NCBI RefSeq assembly: GCF_037126435.1
Contig: NZ_CP147020.1
Span: forward strand, 2,345,293 to 2,409,292
DNA from: Bernardetia sp. ABR2-2B
Lineage (GTDB): Bacteria; Bacteroidota; Bacteroidia; Cytophagales; Bernardetiaceae
DNA length: 64,000 bases
Direction: 5' to 3'
Shown: positions 40,630 to 49,710 of the stretch, one piece after another
How positions within the stretch are numbered: the stretch's first letter is position 1
How the letters are laid out: each line of letters opens with the position of its first letter
The notes under the pieces: generated by a model
The model's input: the letters and a program-made list of their open reading frames with translations, nothing else
The model's database searches: none
Told to the model about the DNA's origin: nothing
Translations under genes and position numbers: made by a program

Positions 40630-40995
40630 ATGAAATGGAACGAAGACAAAGACATAGAAACTGAATGGTTTAGATTATGCCGAAAATTACAATCTCATTT
40701 TGATAAAAAACCAGACTTAAATGGTATTTTATTTTTGATGGGAATACAAGAACTAGGACAAGGAATCCGAGCTTTTAGCAAAGATGAAAAACAAGATTTG
40801 ATGCACATGGCAACTTGCAAGGCACTTAGTTATGCAGAGTATTATCAGCTAGAAGGAAAAGATGAAGACGGCTGGGTGCATTGGAAACTCATCAAACCAC
40901 TACCTATTCTGAAAATAGAAGAACAAGAAAAACTCCTCAAAATGAATATTATTACTTATTTTAAGGAGGAAGTTTTTAAGGATGAGGAATATTGA
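40630..40995 (+). CDS. Conserved small protein of unknown function
   Basis: This 121-residue cytosolic protein is not one I can name. It is helical (WFRLCRKLQSHFDK, LNGILFLMGIQELGQGIRAFSKDEKQDLMHMATCKALS) with a conserved-looking WVHWKLIKPLP segment. Similar short proteins occur across Bacteroidota, which supports a real gene. It begins 36 bp after the hairpin cluster and is convergent with purM. Confidence 0.6.
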   Translation: MKWNEDKDIETEWFRLCRKLQSHFDKKPDLNGILFLMGIQELGQGIRAFSKDEKQDLMHMATCKALSYAEYYQLEGKDEDGWVHWKLIKPLPILKIEEQEKLLKMNIITYFKEEVFKDEEY

Positions 40996-41097
40996 AATAA
41001 ATTTAGAAGTTAGATTTCAGAAGTAAGAAGTAATTACGAATACTTTGAATTAGTGAAATTAATTCTAATTTCTAATTTCTAAAATCTAAATTCAAAC

Positions 41098-42288
41098 TTA
41101 GTATATAAACTCTCCGTGAGCAGAAGAAATAGTCAGCTTTTTACCTTCGCCGTCATTCTTTTCTACTCTACCAATTACTTTTGCATCAATTCCAAACGAT
41201 TTTGAAATATCAATAACCGTTTGAGCATGTTCTTTTGGAAGATAAATCTCTAAACGGTGTCCCATATTGAAGACTTGATACATTTCTTTCCAATCTGTTT
41301 TGCTTTCTGATTGAATCAACTCAAAAAGTGGTGGTGTTTCGAATAAAGAATCTTTTATAATATGTAAATTCTGAGAATTATTAACAAAATGAAGAATTTT
41401 GGTTTGCGCTCCTCCCGAACAATGAATCATTCCATGTATATGTTCTCTAATTTTATTCAAAATCTCTTTCACTACTGGCGCATACGTGCGTGTAGGCGAT
41501 AAAATCAATTTTCCAATATCTGTTTTGATGTCCTTTGGAAGCTTTTCATAAATATCTGTCAAACTCCTAGAACCACTATAAACAAGTTCGCTAGGGACGG
41601 AGTTATCAAAACTTTCTGGGTACTTCTCGGCATATTTTTTAGTCAAAACGTCGTGTCTTGCAGAGGTTAAGCCATTGCTTCCCATTCCTCCGTTGTATTC
41701 TGATTCGTAAGTCGCTTGTCCAAACGATTCTAAACCTACAATCACGTCGCCTTCGCTTATTTTGTCTGTGCTGATAACATCGTTTCGTTTCATTCGTGCT
41801 GTTACGGTGCTATCGACGATGATTGTACGGACAAGATCACCTACATCTGCTGTTTCTCCTCCTGTACTGAAAATGGTAATTCCTTGTTCTCTAAGATTTT
41901 CTAATAATTCTTCTGTTCCGTTGATTATTTTGGCGATAACTTCGCCTGTAATTAGATTTTTGTTGCGACCAATGGTAGAAGAAAGCAAAATATTATCGGT
42001 TGCTCCCACACAAATCAAATCATCAATATTCATAATGACAGCATCTTGTGCAATTCCTTTCCAAACCGACAAATCTCCCGTTTCTTTCCAATACAAATAA
42101 GCCAAAGATGATTTTGTACCTGCACCGTCTGCGTGCATTATATTGCAGTATTCTTCATCTCCTCCCAAAATATCTGGGATTATCTTACAAAATGCTTTCG
42201 GAAAAATTCCTTTATCGACAGATTTGATGGCTGCGTGTACATCTTCTTTTTGTGAAGAAACACCACGTTGTGAATAACGAGAAGTCAT
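41098..42288 (-). CDS. purM: Phosphoribosylformylglycinamidine cyclo-ligase
   Basis: PurM (AIR synthetase) closes the imidazole ring in purine synthesis, using ATP. The start RYSQRGVSSQKEDVHAAI and the motif MHADGAGTKSSLAYLYW (about 53-69; family D-G-x-G-T-K) are diagnostic, together with SIFMNIDDLICVGA and the GGETAD segment near the middle. I start at ATG 42286-42288 (MTSRYSQRG), giving 396 residues; a longer frame adds 16 unlikely residues. This is longer than E. coli PurM (about 345) and fits the Bacteroidota form. Other pur genes are absent from the window. Confidence 0.9.
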   Translation of the reverse strand: MTSRYSQRGVSSQKEDVHAAIKSVDKGIFPKAFCKIIPDILGGDEEYCNIMHADGAGTKSSLAYLYWKETGDLSVWKGIAQDAVIMNIDDLICVGATDNILLSSTIGRNKNLITGEVIAKIINGTEELLENLREQGITIFSTGGETADVGDLVRTIIVDSTVTARMKRNDVISTDKISEGDVIVGLESFGQATYESEYNGGMGSNGLTSARHDVLTKKYAEKYPESFDNSVPSELVYSGSRSLTDIYEKLPKDIKTDIGKLILSPTRTYAPVVKEILNKIREHIHGMIHCSGGAQTKILHFVNNSQNLHIIKDSLFETPPLFELIQSESKTDWKEMYQVFNMGHRLEIYLPKEHAQTVIDISKSFGIDAKVIGRVEKNDGEGKKLTISSAHGEFIY

Positions 42289-42484
42289 AATTAGTAATTT
42301 GTTTTGTCGGTATTGTTGTGCTAAAATACCAAACAAAGGCGAAGAAAATATTTTTTGAAATTTCTTATTACAAAAGTCTGAAAATATTGGGGCTTGTGCA
42401 AAATGTAAAGGACTTTAATTTTATTTCTTCTAACCAAACAAATTCAATATATTTATAAAACAGAGTACAAACTAAACCTTAGCT

Positions 42485-43288
42485 ATGAAAATTCTGACAT
42501 CAGGTAAATATTATGGTAGAAAAGAGTCTGAAGTTAATGTTGATAAACTGATTTTGTCTGAATATGATTATCGTTCGGCTCGTACAGATTGGCATTATCA
42601 CGAAAACCCATACTTTATGTACTTGCTTCAAGGTAATGTATATGATACAAATAAGAAAGTAACGACACATTGTACTTCTGGTAGTTTGATTTTCCACAAC
42701 TGGCAAGAAACTCATTACAACGAAAAAGCGACTACACAAGCAAGAGGTTTTCATTTAGAATTTCCTAGAAGTTGGTTTGAACAAAAAAAGTTAGATAGTA
42801 ATCTTTGGGAAGGCAGCCAACTTATCAACAATCCTACATCACACTATCTACTGGCAAAACTTTACTTTGAGTTTCGGTGTCAAGATATATATTCAGATAT
42901 TTCTATTGAATTATTGACGCTTCAACTGTGTGAAACGATAGAAAAAAATGAATTTTATGAAAAGGAAAAACAGCCTATTTGGATTAATTCGCTACGACAA
43001 ATACTTAATGAAGATTCAGAAAACTTGAATTTAAAGTTGCTTTCTAATCAGTTAGGCGTTCATCCTGTACATATTTCAAGAGCAGTTCCTAAGTATTTTG
43101 GAAGTTCATTAGGAGATTATATTCGCCAACAAAAAATCAAAAAAGCATTAAGTTATATTTTTTCAAAAAATTATTCCCTAACAGAAATTGCTCATTTGTG
43201 TGGTTTTTCAGACCAAAGTCATTTTACACGCACTTTCAAAATCTATCTCAACAAAACTCCTAGTCAGTTTTCTAAACAGGTGTTTTAA
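42485..43288 (+). CDS. AraC family transcriptional regulator
   Basis: The 267-residue regulator has an N-terminal AraC-type cupin domain (WHYHENPYFMYLLQGN, about 37-52; SLIFHNWQETHYNE) and C-terminal helix-turn-helix pair: NLKLLSNQLGVHPVHISRAVPKYFG, then YSLTEIAHLCGFSDQSHFTRTFKIYLNKTPSQF (about 229-261). It precedes an exported serine hydrolase gene by 100 bp in the same direction, matching the pair at 35746-37974, and may control it. Confidence 0.92.
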   Translation: MKILTSGKYYGRKESEVNVDKLILSEYDYRSARTDWHYHENPYFMYLLQGNVYDTNKKVTTHCTSGSLIFHNWQETHYNEKATTQARGFHLEFPRSWFEQKKLDSNLWEGSQLINNPTSHYLLAKLYFEFRCQDIYSDISIELLTLQLCETIEKNEFYEKEKQPIWINSLRQILNEDSENLNLKLLSNQLGVHPVHISRAVPKYFGSSLGDYIRQQKIKKALSYIFSKNYSLTEIAHLCGFSDQSHFTRTFKIYLNKTPSQFSKQVF

Positions 43289-43388
43289 GTCAGAAAAAGC
43301 TTGATGTTAATTTGGTTCTATTTTATCCATAAAAGAAACTTTAATTTTATGTCTTTAAATAAATTTTTATCAAACTATTATTGTTTCA

Positions 43389-44462
43389 ATGTATAAAATT
43401 ATCTTCACTTTCTTCTGCTATTTTTTAGCAAGTCAAATTTCATTTGCTCAATTAGATTTTTCTAAAGAAAACATAAGCAAAAACCCTCTATTTTCAAAAC
43501 TAGATAGTACAATAAAGGCAGGAAAATATGAACAAATAACAAGCGTTTTGGTCGCTCACAATGGCAATTTGATTTTTGAAAAATATTATAATGATACAGA
43601 TTCAAACTCAATGCACAATACTCGTTCGGCAACAAAAACAATGGCGAGTTTACTGACAGGAATTGCTATAAAAAAAGGGTATATCAATTCTGAAAAAGAT
43701 AAAATATTCAAGTATTTACAGCACAAACTACCTACGCAAAATGCTGATAAAAGAAAAGAGGAAGTTACGATAGAAGACTTACTCACTATGAGTTCTGTAA
43801 TGGAATGTGATGACTACAACAGTTTTTCTAGGGGAAATGAAGAAAGAATGTACTTGATAGAAGACTGGACAAGTTTTTTTATTGATTTGCCTATACGAGC
43901 TTATACATTTGAGCCAAAACCAGAAAATCAGCCTTATGGACGTTCTTTTCGTTATTGTTCGGCTGGAGCTGCAACTATGGCAGAGATTTTAGAGCGAAGT
44001 ATAAATATGAAATTAGATTCTTTTGCTTATCATAACCTTTTCAAACCTCTTGGTATTAAAGATTACAAATTAGATTATAATCCAGAAGGAATTTTGAATA
44101 CAGCAGGAGGAAGTGAATATAGAAGTAGAGATTTTTTGAAACTGATTCAGATGTGTTTGAATGACGGAAAGTGGAATAACCAAGAAATTTTAGAAAAATC
44201 TTGGTTAGAAAAAGCAACTACACCAAAAGTAAAAGTTTATGAAGGACTTGAATATGGATATTTATTTTGGCTAAAAAGTTTTGGGCAAGAAAAAATGTAT
44301 AAAGCATTTTGTATGGCTGGAAACGGTGGACAGAAAATACTAGCAATACCAGAATTAGGCGTAAGTGTCGTAATAACAACAACTAATTATGGAAATGGAA
44401 ACGGACATAATTATACAGATGAAATAATGAATGCGTTTGTTATTCCTGTAATAGAAAATTAA
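43389..44462 (+). CDS. Exported serine hydrolase (beta-lactamase-like)
   Basis: This 357-residue protein has a signal peptide cleaved near FAQ (residue 21) and a beta-lactamase/class C-like domain: SATK (S80-K83) as SxxK and YCS (189-191) in the YxS/YxN position. The third motif, usually HxG, appears as GNGGQ (311-315), which occurs in esterase-type members. It should act in the periplasm on ester or amide bonds. It follows an AraC gene, ends at its own terminator, and is not closely similar to the lipoprotein hydrolase at 36634. Confidence 0.85.
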   Translation: MYKIIFTFFCYFLASQISFAQLDFSKENISKNPLFSKLDSTIKAGKYEQITSVLVAHNGNLIFEKYYNDTDSNSMHNTRSATKTMASLLTGIAIKKGYINSEKDKIFKYLQHKLPTQNADKRKEEVTIEDLLTMSSVMECDDYNSFSRGNEERMYLIEDWTSFFIDLPIRAYTFEPKPENQPYGRSFRYCSAGAATMAEILERSINMKLDSFAYHNLFKPLGIKDYKLDYNPEGILNTAGGSEYRSRDFLKLIQMCLNDGKWNNQEILEKSWLEKATTPKVKVYEGLEYGYLFWLKSFGQEKMYKAFCMAGNGGQKILAIPELGVSVVITTTNYGNGNGHNYTDEIMNAFVIPVIEN

Positions 44463-44512
44463 AAACAATATTGGTTGTTTCAAAGGAACTCCACAGTAAT
44501 TTTTTCTTAAAG

Positions 44513-44553
44513 AATACTCCTACTTTGGTTCTGCTGAGTTAGGAGTATTTTTT
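44513..44553 (+). terminator. Terminator after exported serine hydrolase
   Basis: AATACTCCTA (44513-44522) pairs with TAGGAGTATT (44540-44549), followed by T's to about 44553. Confidence 0.85.
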
Positions 44554-44649
44554 TGTTTAGTAATTTCTATTTACAAGCTGTTATGCAAAACAAACGAATG
44601 TTGTATATTAGTGTCCTTATAAAAAAAGACTAAGACAAACTACTATAAA

Positions 44650-46107
44650 ATGAAACATTCGTTAAGCCTATTTCTACTATTTTTTATCGTTCAATTTACT
44701 TTTGCACAAAACACAAATCAAGAAACAACACAAAGAATTGATACCTATTTGGATAGTATCCGAAATGATGAAGCAAAACTCAGACAATTTCTGACAAAAC
44801 TTCCCAAAGGAGCAGATATTCATCATCATTATAGTGGTTCTGTTTATGCAGAAACGTATTTGGAATATGTAGAAAAGAATAATTTATGGATTAATAGAAA
44901 TACTTTTGCTATTTCTGATAGCGAAGTTTCAAGAAGCGAACGAAGCGAATGGTCAAGGGTAAATTCACTAAAAGCAGATGGCTATTGGTCAGATATAAAA
45001 ATAAAAATCATAGAATCTTGGTCGAAGCTCTATTTCAATTATGTTTCAAAACCCAATGACGAACACTTTTTTTCTACCTTCGATAAATTCAGTATTCCAG
45101 AAAACGCTACTTTTAATGAAGGAATTAGAGAGATAAAACAAAGAGCCATTTCTGAAAATGTAAGTTACATAGAAACGATGTTTACAAGCACAGGTTTTTA
45201 TAATACATTTGAAAAAGATGAAGATTTTGCTACTGAATTATTGAAGTTACAAGAAACAAAAGATAAATCTATTCAGTCAAAATTAGCAGAACTTTATAAA
45301 TATTATACAGCAGTAGAAAATAAGATATTTCTTTCAAAAGTAAACGACCACAACGAACTAATACAAACCCTTCACACAGAAAATAAAATAGACGACGACA
45401 AATTTATGATGCGTTATCAAAACTATTTTATACGTGTTCTTGACCCAGCCACTACTTTCAAATCGTTTCTAATTTCGTTTCATTCTGCCCATACATCAGA
45501 TTTGGTGGTGGGAGTAAATATTGTTGCGCCAGAAAACAATACCGTTGCGATGAGAGATTACTGGCTTCATATGCAAATGTTTAAGTATTTTAAATCTGTT
45601 TATCCAAACGTAAAAACAGCAATGCACGCAGGAGAACTAACACTGGGGCTAGTAAAACCAGAAGATTTGACTTTTCATATAAACGATGCTGTATTGGTGG
45701 CAGGTGCAGAGCGAATCGGACACGGCGTTGATATTGCGTATGAGAAAAATTCAGAAGAGCTTTTAAAATATATGACACAAAATGAAATCGCCATAGAAAT
45801 TAGTTTTTCTAGCAATGATTTTATTTTGGGTGTGAGTGGAAACAGACATCCTATACTTTTGTATAAATCGTATAACGTACCGATAGTGATTTCGACAGAC
45901 GATGCAGGTGTACTTCGAACAGATTTGACGCAGCAATTTTTGATACTGATAAGAGATTATCCTTCCATAAACTATCAAGATATCAAAAAAATGGTTTTTA
46001 ATAGCATCAATTATTCATTCTTAACTGAATCAGAAAAGGAAAAAATAAGGAAGGATTTGGAGGGGCGTTTTTTGGAGTTTGAGGTGGGGTTTTTGGAACA
46101 ACACTAA
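44650..46107 (+). CDS. Exported adenosine deaminase-like protein (ADGF-type)
   Basis: This 485-residue metal-dependent hydrolase has an adenosine deaminase fold. The metal and catalytic landmarks are present: HHH (58-60, HxH), HAGE (326-329), RIGHGVD (about 355-361) and STDDAG (415-420). A Sec signal peptide (about 1-19, FTFAQ) shows export, as in secreted ADGF/CECR1-type deaminases, so it likely acts on purine nucleosides in the periplasm or outside the cell. The segment before the second His is longer than in cytosolic Add. It overlaps the convergent DUF3368 gene by 4 bp at the stops. Confidence 0.87.
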   Translation: MKHSLSLFLLFFIVQFTFAQNTNQETTQRIDTYLDSIRNDEAKLRQFLTKLPKGADIHHHYSGSVYAETYLEYVEKNNLWINRNTFAISDSEVSRSERSEWSRVNSLKADGYWSDIKIKIIESWSKLYFNYVSKPNDEHFFSTFDKFSIPENATFNEGIREIKQRAISENVSYIETMFTSTGFYNTFEKDEDFATELLKLQETKDKSIQSKLAELYKYYTAVENKIFLSKVNDHNELIQTLHTENKIDDDKFMMRYQNYFIRVLDPATTFKSFLISFHSAHTSDLVVGVNIVAPENNTVAMRDYWLHMQMFKYFKSVYPNVKTAMHAGELTLGLVKPEDLTFHINDAVLVAGAERIGHGVDIAYEKNSEELLKYMTQNEIAIEISFSSNDFILGVSGNRHPILLYKSYNVPIVISTDDAGVLRTDLTQQFLILIRDYPSINYQDIKKMVFNSINYSFLTESEKEKIRKDLEGRFLEFEVGFLEQH

Positions 46108-46592
46108 AACTCATTGGCTTCTCGTAAAATAATTTCAATAAGATTTTTGCTTAGTCGTATTCCATTTGATTGAGCAATTTCTAGCAATGGTTTTATTTCA
46201 GCAACAAACCCTTTTTCCTTTGCTTTCAATAATACACCAAACGAACCAGAACAAGTATATCCTTTCAACTTAGCATAATTTCTAGCCGTTTTTTCATCAA
46301 GAAGTAATAAATCAGCTTGTAGTTCTTCTACTAATACGATAGCCTCTGCTTCTCCTTTGTCTAAAAATGTAGTCAAATGTTCTACTAATTCTTTGTTTTT
46401 GACTTTTTCTATTTTAATCCAATCTATCTTTTTTAAGTCCGTATAAAATGGCTTGTCTTTTCCTGCTTCTATTTCCAAATAAACTTCATAAGGAACAACT
46501 ATACTCTCATACATTTTTTCGAATAAATCTAACTTACCAATTCCTAAAAAGGTAATAATAGGAGTTGTATTTGAAATTATTAGTCTAGGCAT
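46104..46592 (-). CDS. DUF3368 PIN-like toxin
   Basis: The 162-residue protein belongs to DUF3368, a PIN-like nuclease family that acts as the toxin of UPF0175-type toxin-antitoxin modules. It starts LIISNTTPIITFLGIGKLDLF (3-23), and the acidic sites include LDEKTARNYAKLKGY and the GEAEAI segment near 100. The upstream UPF0175 gene overlaps its start by 8 bp, so the two are co-translated. Expected role: RNA cleavage when the antitoxin is lost. Confidence 0.85.
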   Translation of the reverse strand: MPRLIISNTTPIITFLGIGKLDLFEKMYESIVVPYEVYLEIEAGKDKPFYTDLKKIDWIKIEKVKNKELVEHLTTFLDKGEAEAIVLVEELQADLLLLDEKTARNYAKLKGYTCSGSFGVLLKAKEKGFVAEIKPLLEIAQSNGIRLSKNLIEIILREANEF

Positions 46593-46842
46593 TATTTATA
46601 TCTTCTTTTAAAGATTCTTTATTACTATCATTATAAATATCTACGCCATATTTAGCCAAAACATCAAAAAATGCTATACGTGTAATTCCTAAAATCTGCG
46701 CTGCTTTCCCTGATGATATTTTACCAAGTTCGAAGAGTTTTACTAAAGCTAATCGTTTTATTTCTTCTCCAAACTCGCCTTCTTGCATACGCAAAACAAC
46801 GGCTAGTTCTACTGGAAAATCTACTTGCAAATGAGTATTCAT
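46585..46842 (-). CDS. UPF0175 antitoxin
   Basis: This 85-residue protein matches UPF0175: FPVELAVVLRM (9-19), FGEEIKRLALVKLFELGKISSGKAAQILGITRIAFFDVLAKYGV. The later part is a helix-turn-helix that probably binds the module's own promoter, and the protein should neutralise the DUF3368 toxin. Stop and start codons of the pair overlap by 8 bp. A further 79-residue gene lies 40 bp upstream on the same strand. Confidence 0.87.
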   Translation of the reverse strand: MNTHLQVDFPVELAVVLRMQEGEFGEEIKRLALVKLFELGKISSGKAAQILGITRIAFFDVLAKYGVDIYNDSNKESLKEDINNA

Positions 46843-46882
46843 AGTATTTTTAATATTTGATTTATAGTTTATACAAAAAGAT

Positions 46883-47122
46883 TTATTTCTTTCTCCATTG
46901 ATTGAATTGTTTACGATTTTCTAAAAATTCTTCATATTGTTGTTCGCTCATTCTTGGTGCAGACAACAAAAAATCATTATCAAATGAAGGCGTATTTTTT
47001 TGGACTTTCTTTTTTTCTAATACATTTTGTGCATCTATTACCAGTTTTTGCACTTGACTAGCAGGAAATTGTTTTATTATCTCTAGTAGTTGCTGATAAG
47101 CCAAATTTACTTTTATTTCCAT
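46883..47122 (-). CDS. Small protein, antitoxin-like, upstream of UPF0175
   Basis: I do not recognise this 79-residue protein by name. It starts with a beta-strand and amphipathic helix (MEIKVNLAYQQLLEIIKQFP), then a helix SQVQKLVIDAQNVLEKKK, a linker, and a basic tail RMSEQQYEEFLENRKQFNQW. That layout resembles small antitoxins that pair with PIN toxins. It sits 40 bp upstream of the UPF0175 gene in the same direction, so it may belong to the same unit or be an orphan antitoxin. Confidence 0.5.
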   Translation of the reverse strand: MEIKVNLAYQQLLEIIKQFPASQVQKLVIDAQNVLEKKKVQKNTPSFDNDFLLSAPRMSEQQYEEFLENRKQFNQWRKK

Positions 47123-47204
47123 AATCGAAATAATTTAGTTTTTAAATAATGAATATACTTTCTTAACGCTGAAATAACTTTTTAAGTTGAGAACTGAAAT
47201 TATT

Positions 47205-49496
47205 TTATACAAATTTTCTAAAGGAACGTACTGTTTCAAAAATACCTATTGAAATAAAAATTCTTCCCATAAAATCAAAAAACACAAAAAAAGGATTCTC
47301 AGAAAAATTTGGATTAACCTCTTTCATAAAATCTACTCTATGAACAGGATTTATATATTGAATCCAATAAGCTACTAAGTTATCACAAAAATACTTTGTG
47401 CCAGTTGTATTTAGTTCTAGAGTGTAACCAATATTATATAACATAAGACTAAAAAACATGAAACTGATTACTACTGTAATGATTGTAGCTTGTAAAAAGT
47501 TAGTACCAAAACTACTATATCCTTCAGATATTAATAGACTGATTAAAGAGGAATAATCTGAAGCAGATTTTTCTTTATCATATAAATACTTACGCAAATT
47601 ATTTTTAGATGCTTTATAATAGTCTAATTCTTCAGTTTTATCATTTTTATTTTTAGAAGATGTATATAAATCATTAAATATTTCATACAATTCTTTATGC
47701 TCTCCCTTTATTATCTGACCTTTTATTGGAAATGTGGAATTAAAAGTTTTCAAAGATGATAAGTCTACTTTCTTTATCTCTATACTACTAAATTTAGATA
47801 AATCAATATTTTTAAAAGTCGCATTTCCCAATGTCGAATTTAGTATTTTTAATGCTGTTTTTTCTTTAAAAGAAACTTGAAGAGCATTTACGATACTCTC
47901 TACTATTGCTATTATTGTTTCTGCACTCAGTTCTATATCTATTTCTTCTGTTTCTAACATTTCTGCTGCTCTTGCTGCTGTTTTATTTAGTTTTGTAGTT
48001 ATTTCTAGTGTCTCTACTGCTTTTATTGCTTTTGTCTTTAAGGTTTCTACTATTATTTTTTCTTTTTCTATGATTGTCTTGTTTATTTCTGTTAATGCTA
48101 TTACTGTTATTGCTGCTACTTCATCTATATCATCTAAGTCATCTGCTTCTTTAAACTGCATTTCTAAACCTTTTATTTTCACATTCAATTCTTTCAGTTT
48201 TGTTTCTGCTAAATTTACTTCCTGTCTTGTTTGTTGCACTTCCTTTTTTGCAGTTTCTATTAGTTTTTTTGCTTCAATAGCTGCTCTTGGTATTGCAACT
48301 TTTGCTTCTTTCATTGCTATTACGGCTGCTTTTATTGCTATTTCTTTTGCAGCTTTTTTTGTTTTCCTTTCTGTTTCTATACTTTTTCTCTTTATTTTTT
48401 CTAAATCACTATTTATTTCAACACTTCCTTTTGATCTATTACCTTTTGTTTCTTTTAATTTTTCTTTTAATTCATTTATTTTTTCTATACGTTCTGTTAG
48501 TATCCGTTTTAGTTTTTCAGTGTCTCTTTCTGCATCTTTTATTTTATCTGCATCTAAGTGTGTTTTAAATTCTATTTTTATATACTTATATAGGTTATCA
48601 ATTTTTAATATTTCTTTTTTTGTTTTTTTTTCTTGTTCTATTAACTCTTCTTCTCGTTCTGCTATTGCTTGTTCATACTCTAATATTATCTGTCCTTTTT
48701 CTTTTTGTGTTTTTGCTATCCTTGCTTCTGTTTTTTCTGCTATTTCTATTGTTGCTTGTATTAATCTTGTTCGTATTATAGCCTCCATCATTGCTACTGT
48801 TGCTGTTGTTGTGATATGAAACTCTTGTATTATATTAGTATCAGATAAATCAATAGTACCTCCATTATAAAATCTGGATATTTCTAGTGTATGTAGACTA
48901 ACATTGTTTATGGATATTCTAACACCTGCATTATTATTCCCTTTTAAAGTTAAATGATTCAACTTTAAGTCTTTAATATCTACGTCTCTGTCATTTATAT
49001 TTAACTGAAAATCATTAAAAAAACTATCTTGTCCTTTAATATTAATAGAACGTTTATGAACAGACTTGCTATCATCTAACAAAAATTTACCAAGATTGCA
49101 ATCTTCTATATTTATAACCTCTAATTTACTTCCAGCTAAAAGCATATTATGAGATGATACTTTCTCAAAAGATACTTTTTTGAAAGATTCTCTAACAACT
49201 ATTATATCTTGTTTTTGAGATGATATAAATTTTATATTGAAGTCACATTCACACTCTATCAAATGGATTATTGGAGTTTTCAGAATAAAAGATAATTCAA
49301 TATTATTACTATCCTTACAAGTAAATGTACATTCTGAAAATGTAATTGATTCACTTGCATATAATTCGATTTCATGAAAAAGCATCTGAGAAGAAAAATC
49401 AATGTTAATTTTTTTAAATAAAACTACTCCTTGATTGCTGTGTTTTTTTCTTCTAATCTCCTGAATTAATTGGTAAGAAGTCATTGTATTGGGCAT
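47205..49496 (-). CDS. Beta-solenoid/coiled-coil/membrane protein, solenoid interrupted by about 315 coil residues
   Basis: Residues about 25-229 form short repeating strands of the pentapeptide or right-handed beta-helix type (NIKGQDSFFNDFQLNINDRD, IKDLKLNHLTLKG). Residues about 231-545 are a long Ala/Lys/Glu/Ile-rich coiled coil (KAAKEIAIKAAVIAMKEAKV). The solenoid resumes at about 546-590 (ILNSTLGNATFKNIDLSKFS). Then come a helix (LYEIFNDLYTSSKNK, about 603-617), two membrane helices (about 664-686 and 736-755) and FETVRSFRKFV at the end. The C-terminal half matches a Bacteroidota family of pentapeptide-repeat membrane proteins that lack the coil, so the coil looks inserted. The coil region is simple in sequence and T-rich on the plus strand. 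No function is known. Confidence 0.7.
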   Translation of the reverse strand: MPNTMTSYQLIQEIRRKKHSNQGVVLFKKINIDFSSQMLFHEIELYASESITFSECTFTCKDSNNIELSFILKTPIIHLIECECDFNIKFISSQKQDIIVVRESFKKVSFEKVSSHNMLLAGSKLEVINIEDCNLGKFLLDDSKSVHKRSINIKGQDSFFNDFQLNINDRDVDIKDLKLNHLTLKGNNNAGVRISINNVSLHTLEISRFYNGGTIDLSDTNIIQEFHITTTATVAMMEAIIRTRLIQATIEIAEKTEARIAKTQKEKGQIILEYEQAIAEREEELIEQEKKTKKEILKIDNLYKYIKIEFKTHLDADKIKDAERDTEKLKRILTERIEKINELKEKLKETKGNRSKGSVEINSDLEKIKRKSIETERKTKKAAKEIAIKAAVIAMKEAKVAIPRAAIEAKKLIETAKKEVQQTRQEVNLAETKLKELNVKIKGLEMQFKEADDLDDIDEVAAITVIALTEINKTIIEKEKIIVETLKTKAIKAVETLEITTKLNKTAARAAEMLETEEIDIELSAETIIAIVESIVNALQVSFKEKTALKILNSTLGNATFKNIDLSKFSSIEIKKVDLSSLKTFNSTFPIKGQIIKGEHKELYEIFNDLYTSSKNKNDKTEELDYYKASKNNLRKYLYDKEKSASDYSSLISLLISEGYSSFGTNFLQATIITVVISFMFFSLMLYNIGYTLELNTTGTKYFCDNLVAYWIQYINPVHRVDFMKEVNPNFSENPFFVFFDFMGRIFISIGIFETVRSFRKFV

Positions 49497-49647
49497 AAAG
49501 ATATTGCAAAAAAAGCCAATTTACTTTAGCTTTTATTTATATTCTAAATATACAGATTCATTTTTTTTAAACCTCACAAAACTGGCTTTTTTATAAAAAA
49601 ACAAAATAGAGAAGTGAACCTCATTCACGATAAAAAAACCAATATCA

Positions 49648-49655
49648 TATCTTTG
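49648..49655 (+). promoter_or_regulatory. Candidate -7 element for 149-residue protein
   Basis: TATCTTTG fits TAnnTTTG; the sequence TATCTTTGAGTT and a CACTAACCAA downstream are shared with the next promoter at 50178. Confidence 0.5.
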
Positions 49656-49710
49656 AGTTCATTTGATACAACAAATAAAATATCGTACATTTTTGAATAT
49701 GCACTAACCA

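Noticed and set aside
48070-48819. 249-codon plus-strand frame within the coiled-coil gene
   Set aside because: It is the antisense of the low-complexity coil; the Ile/Ala/Lys codon pattern leaves the opposite strand open. The minus-strand protein has real domains on both sides.
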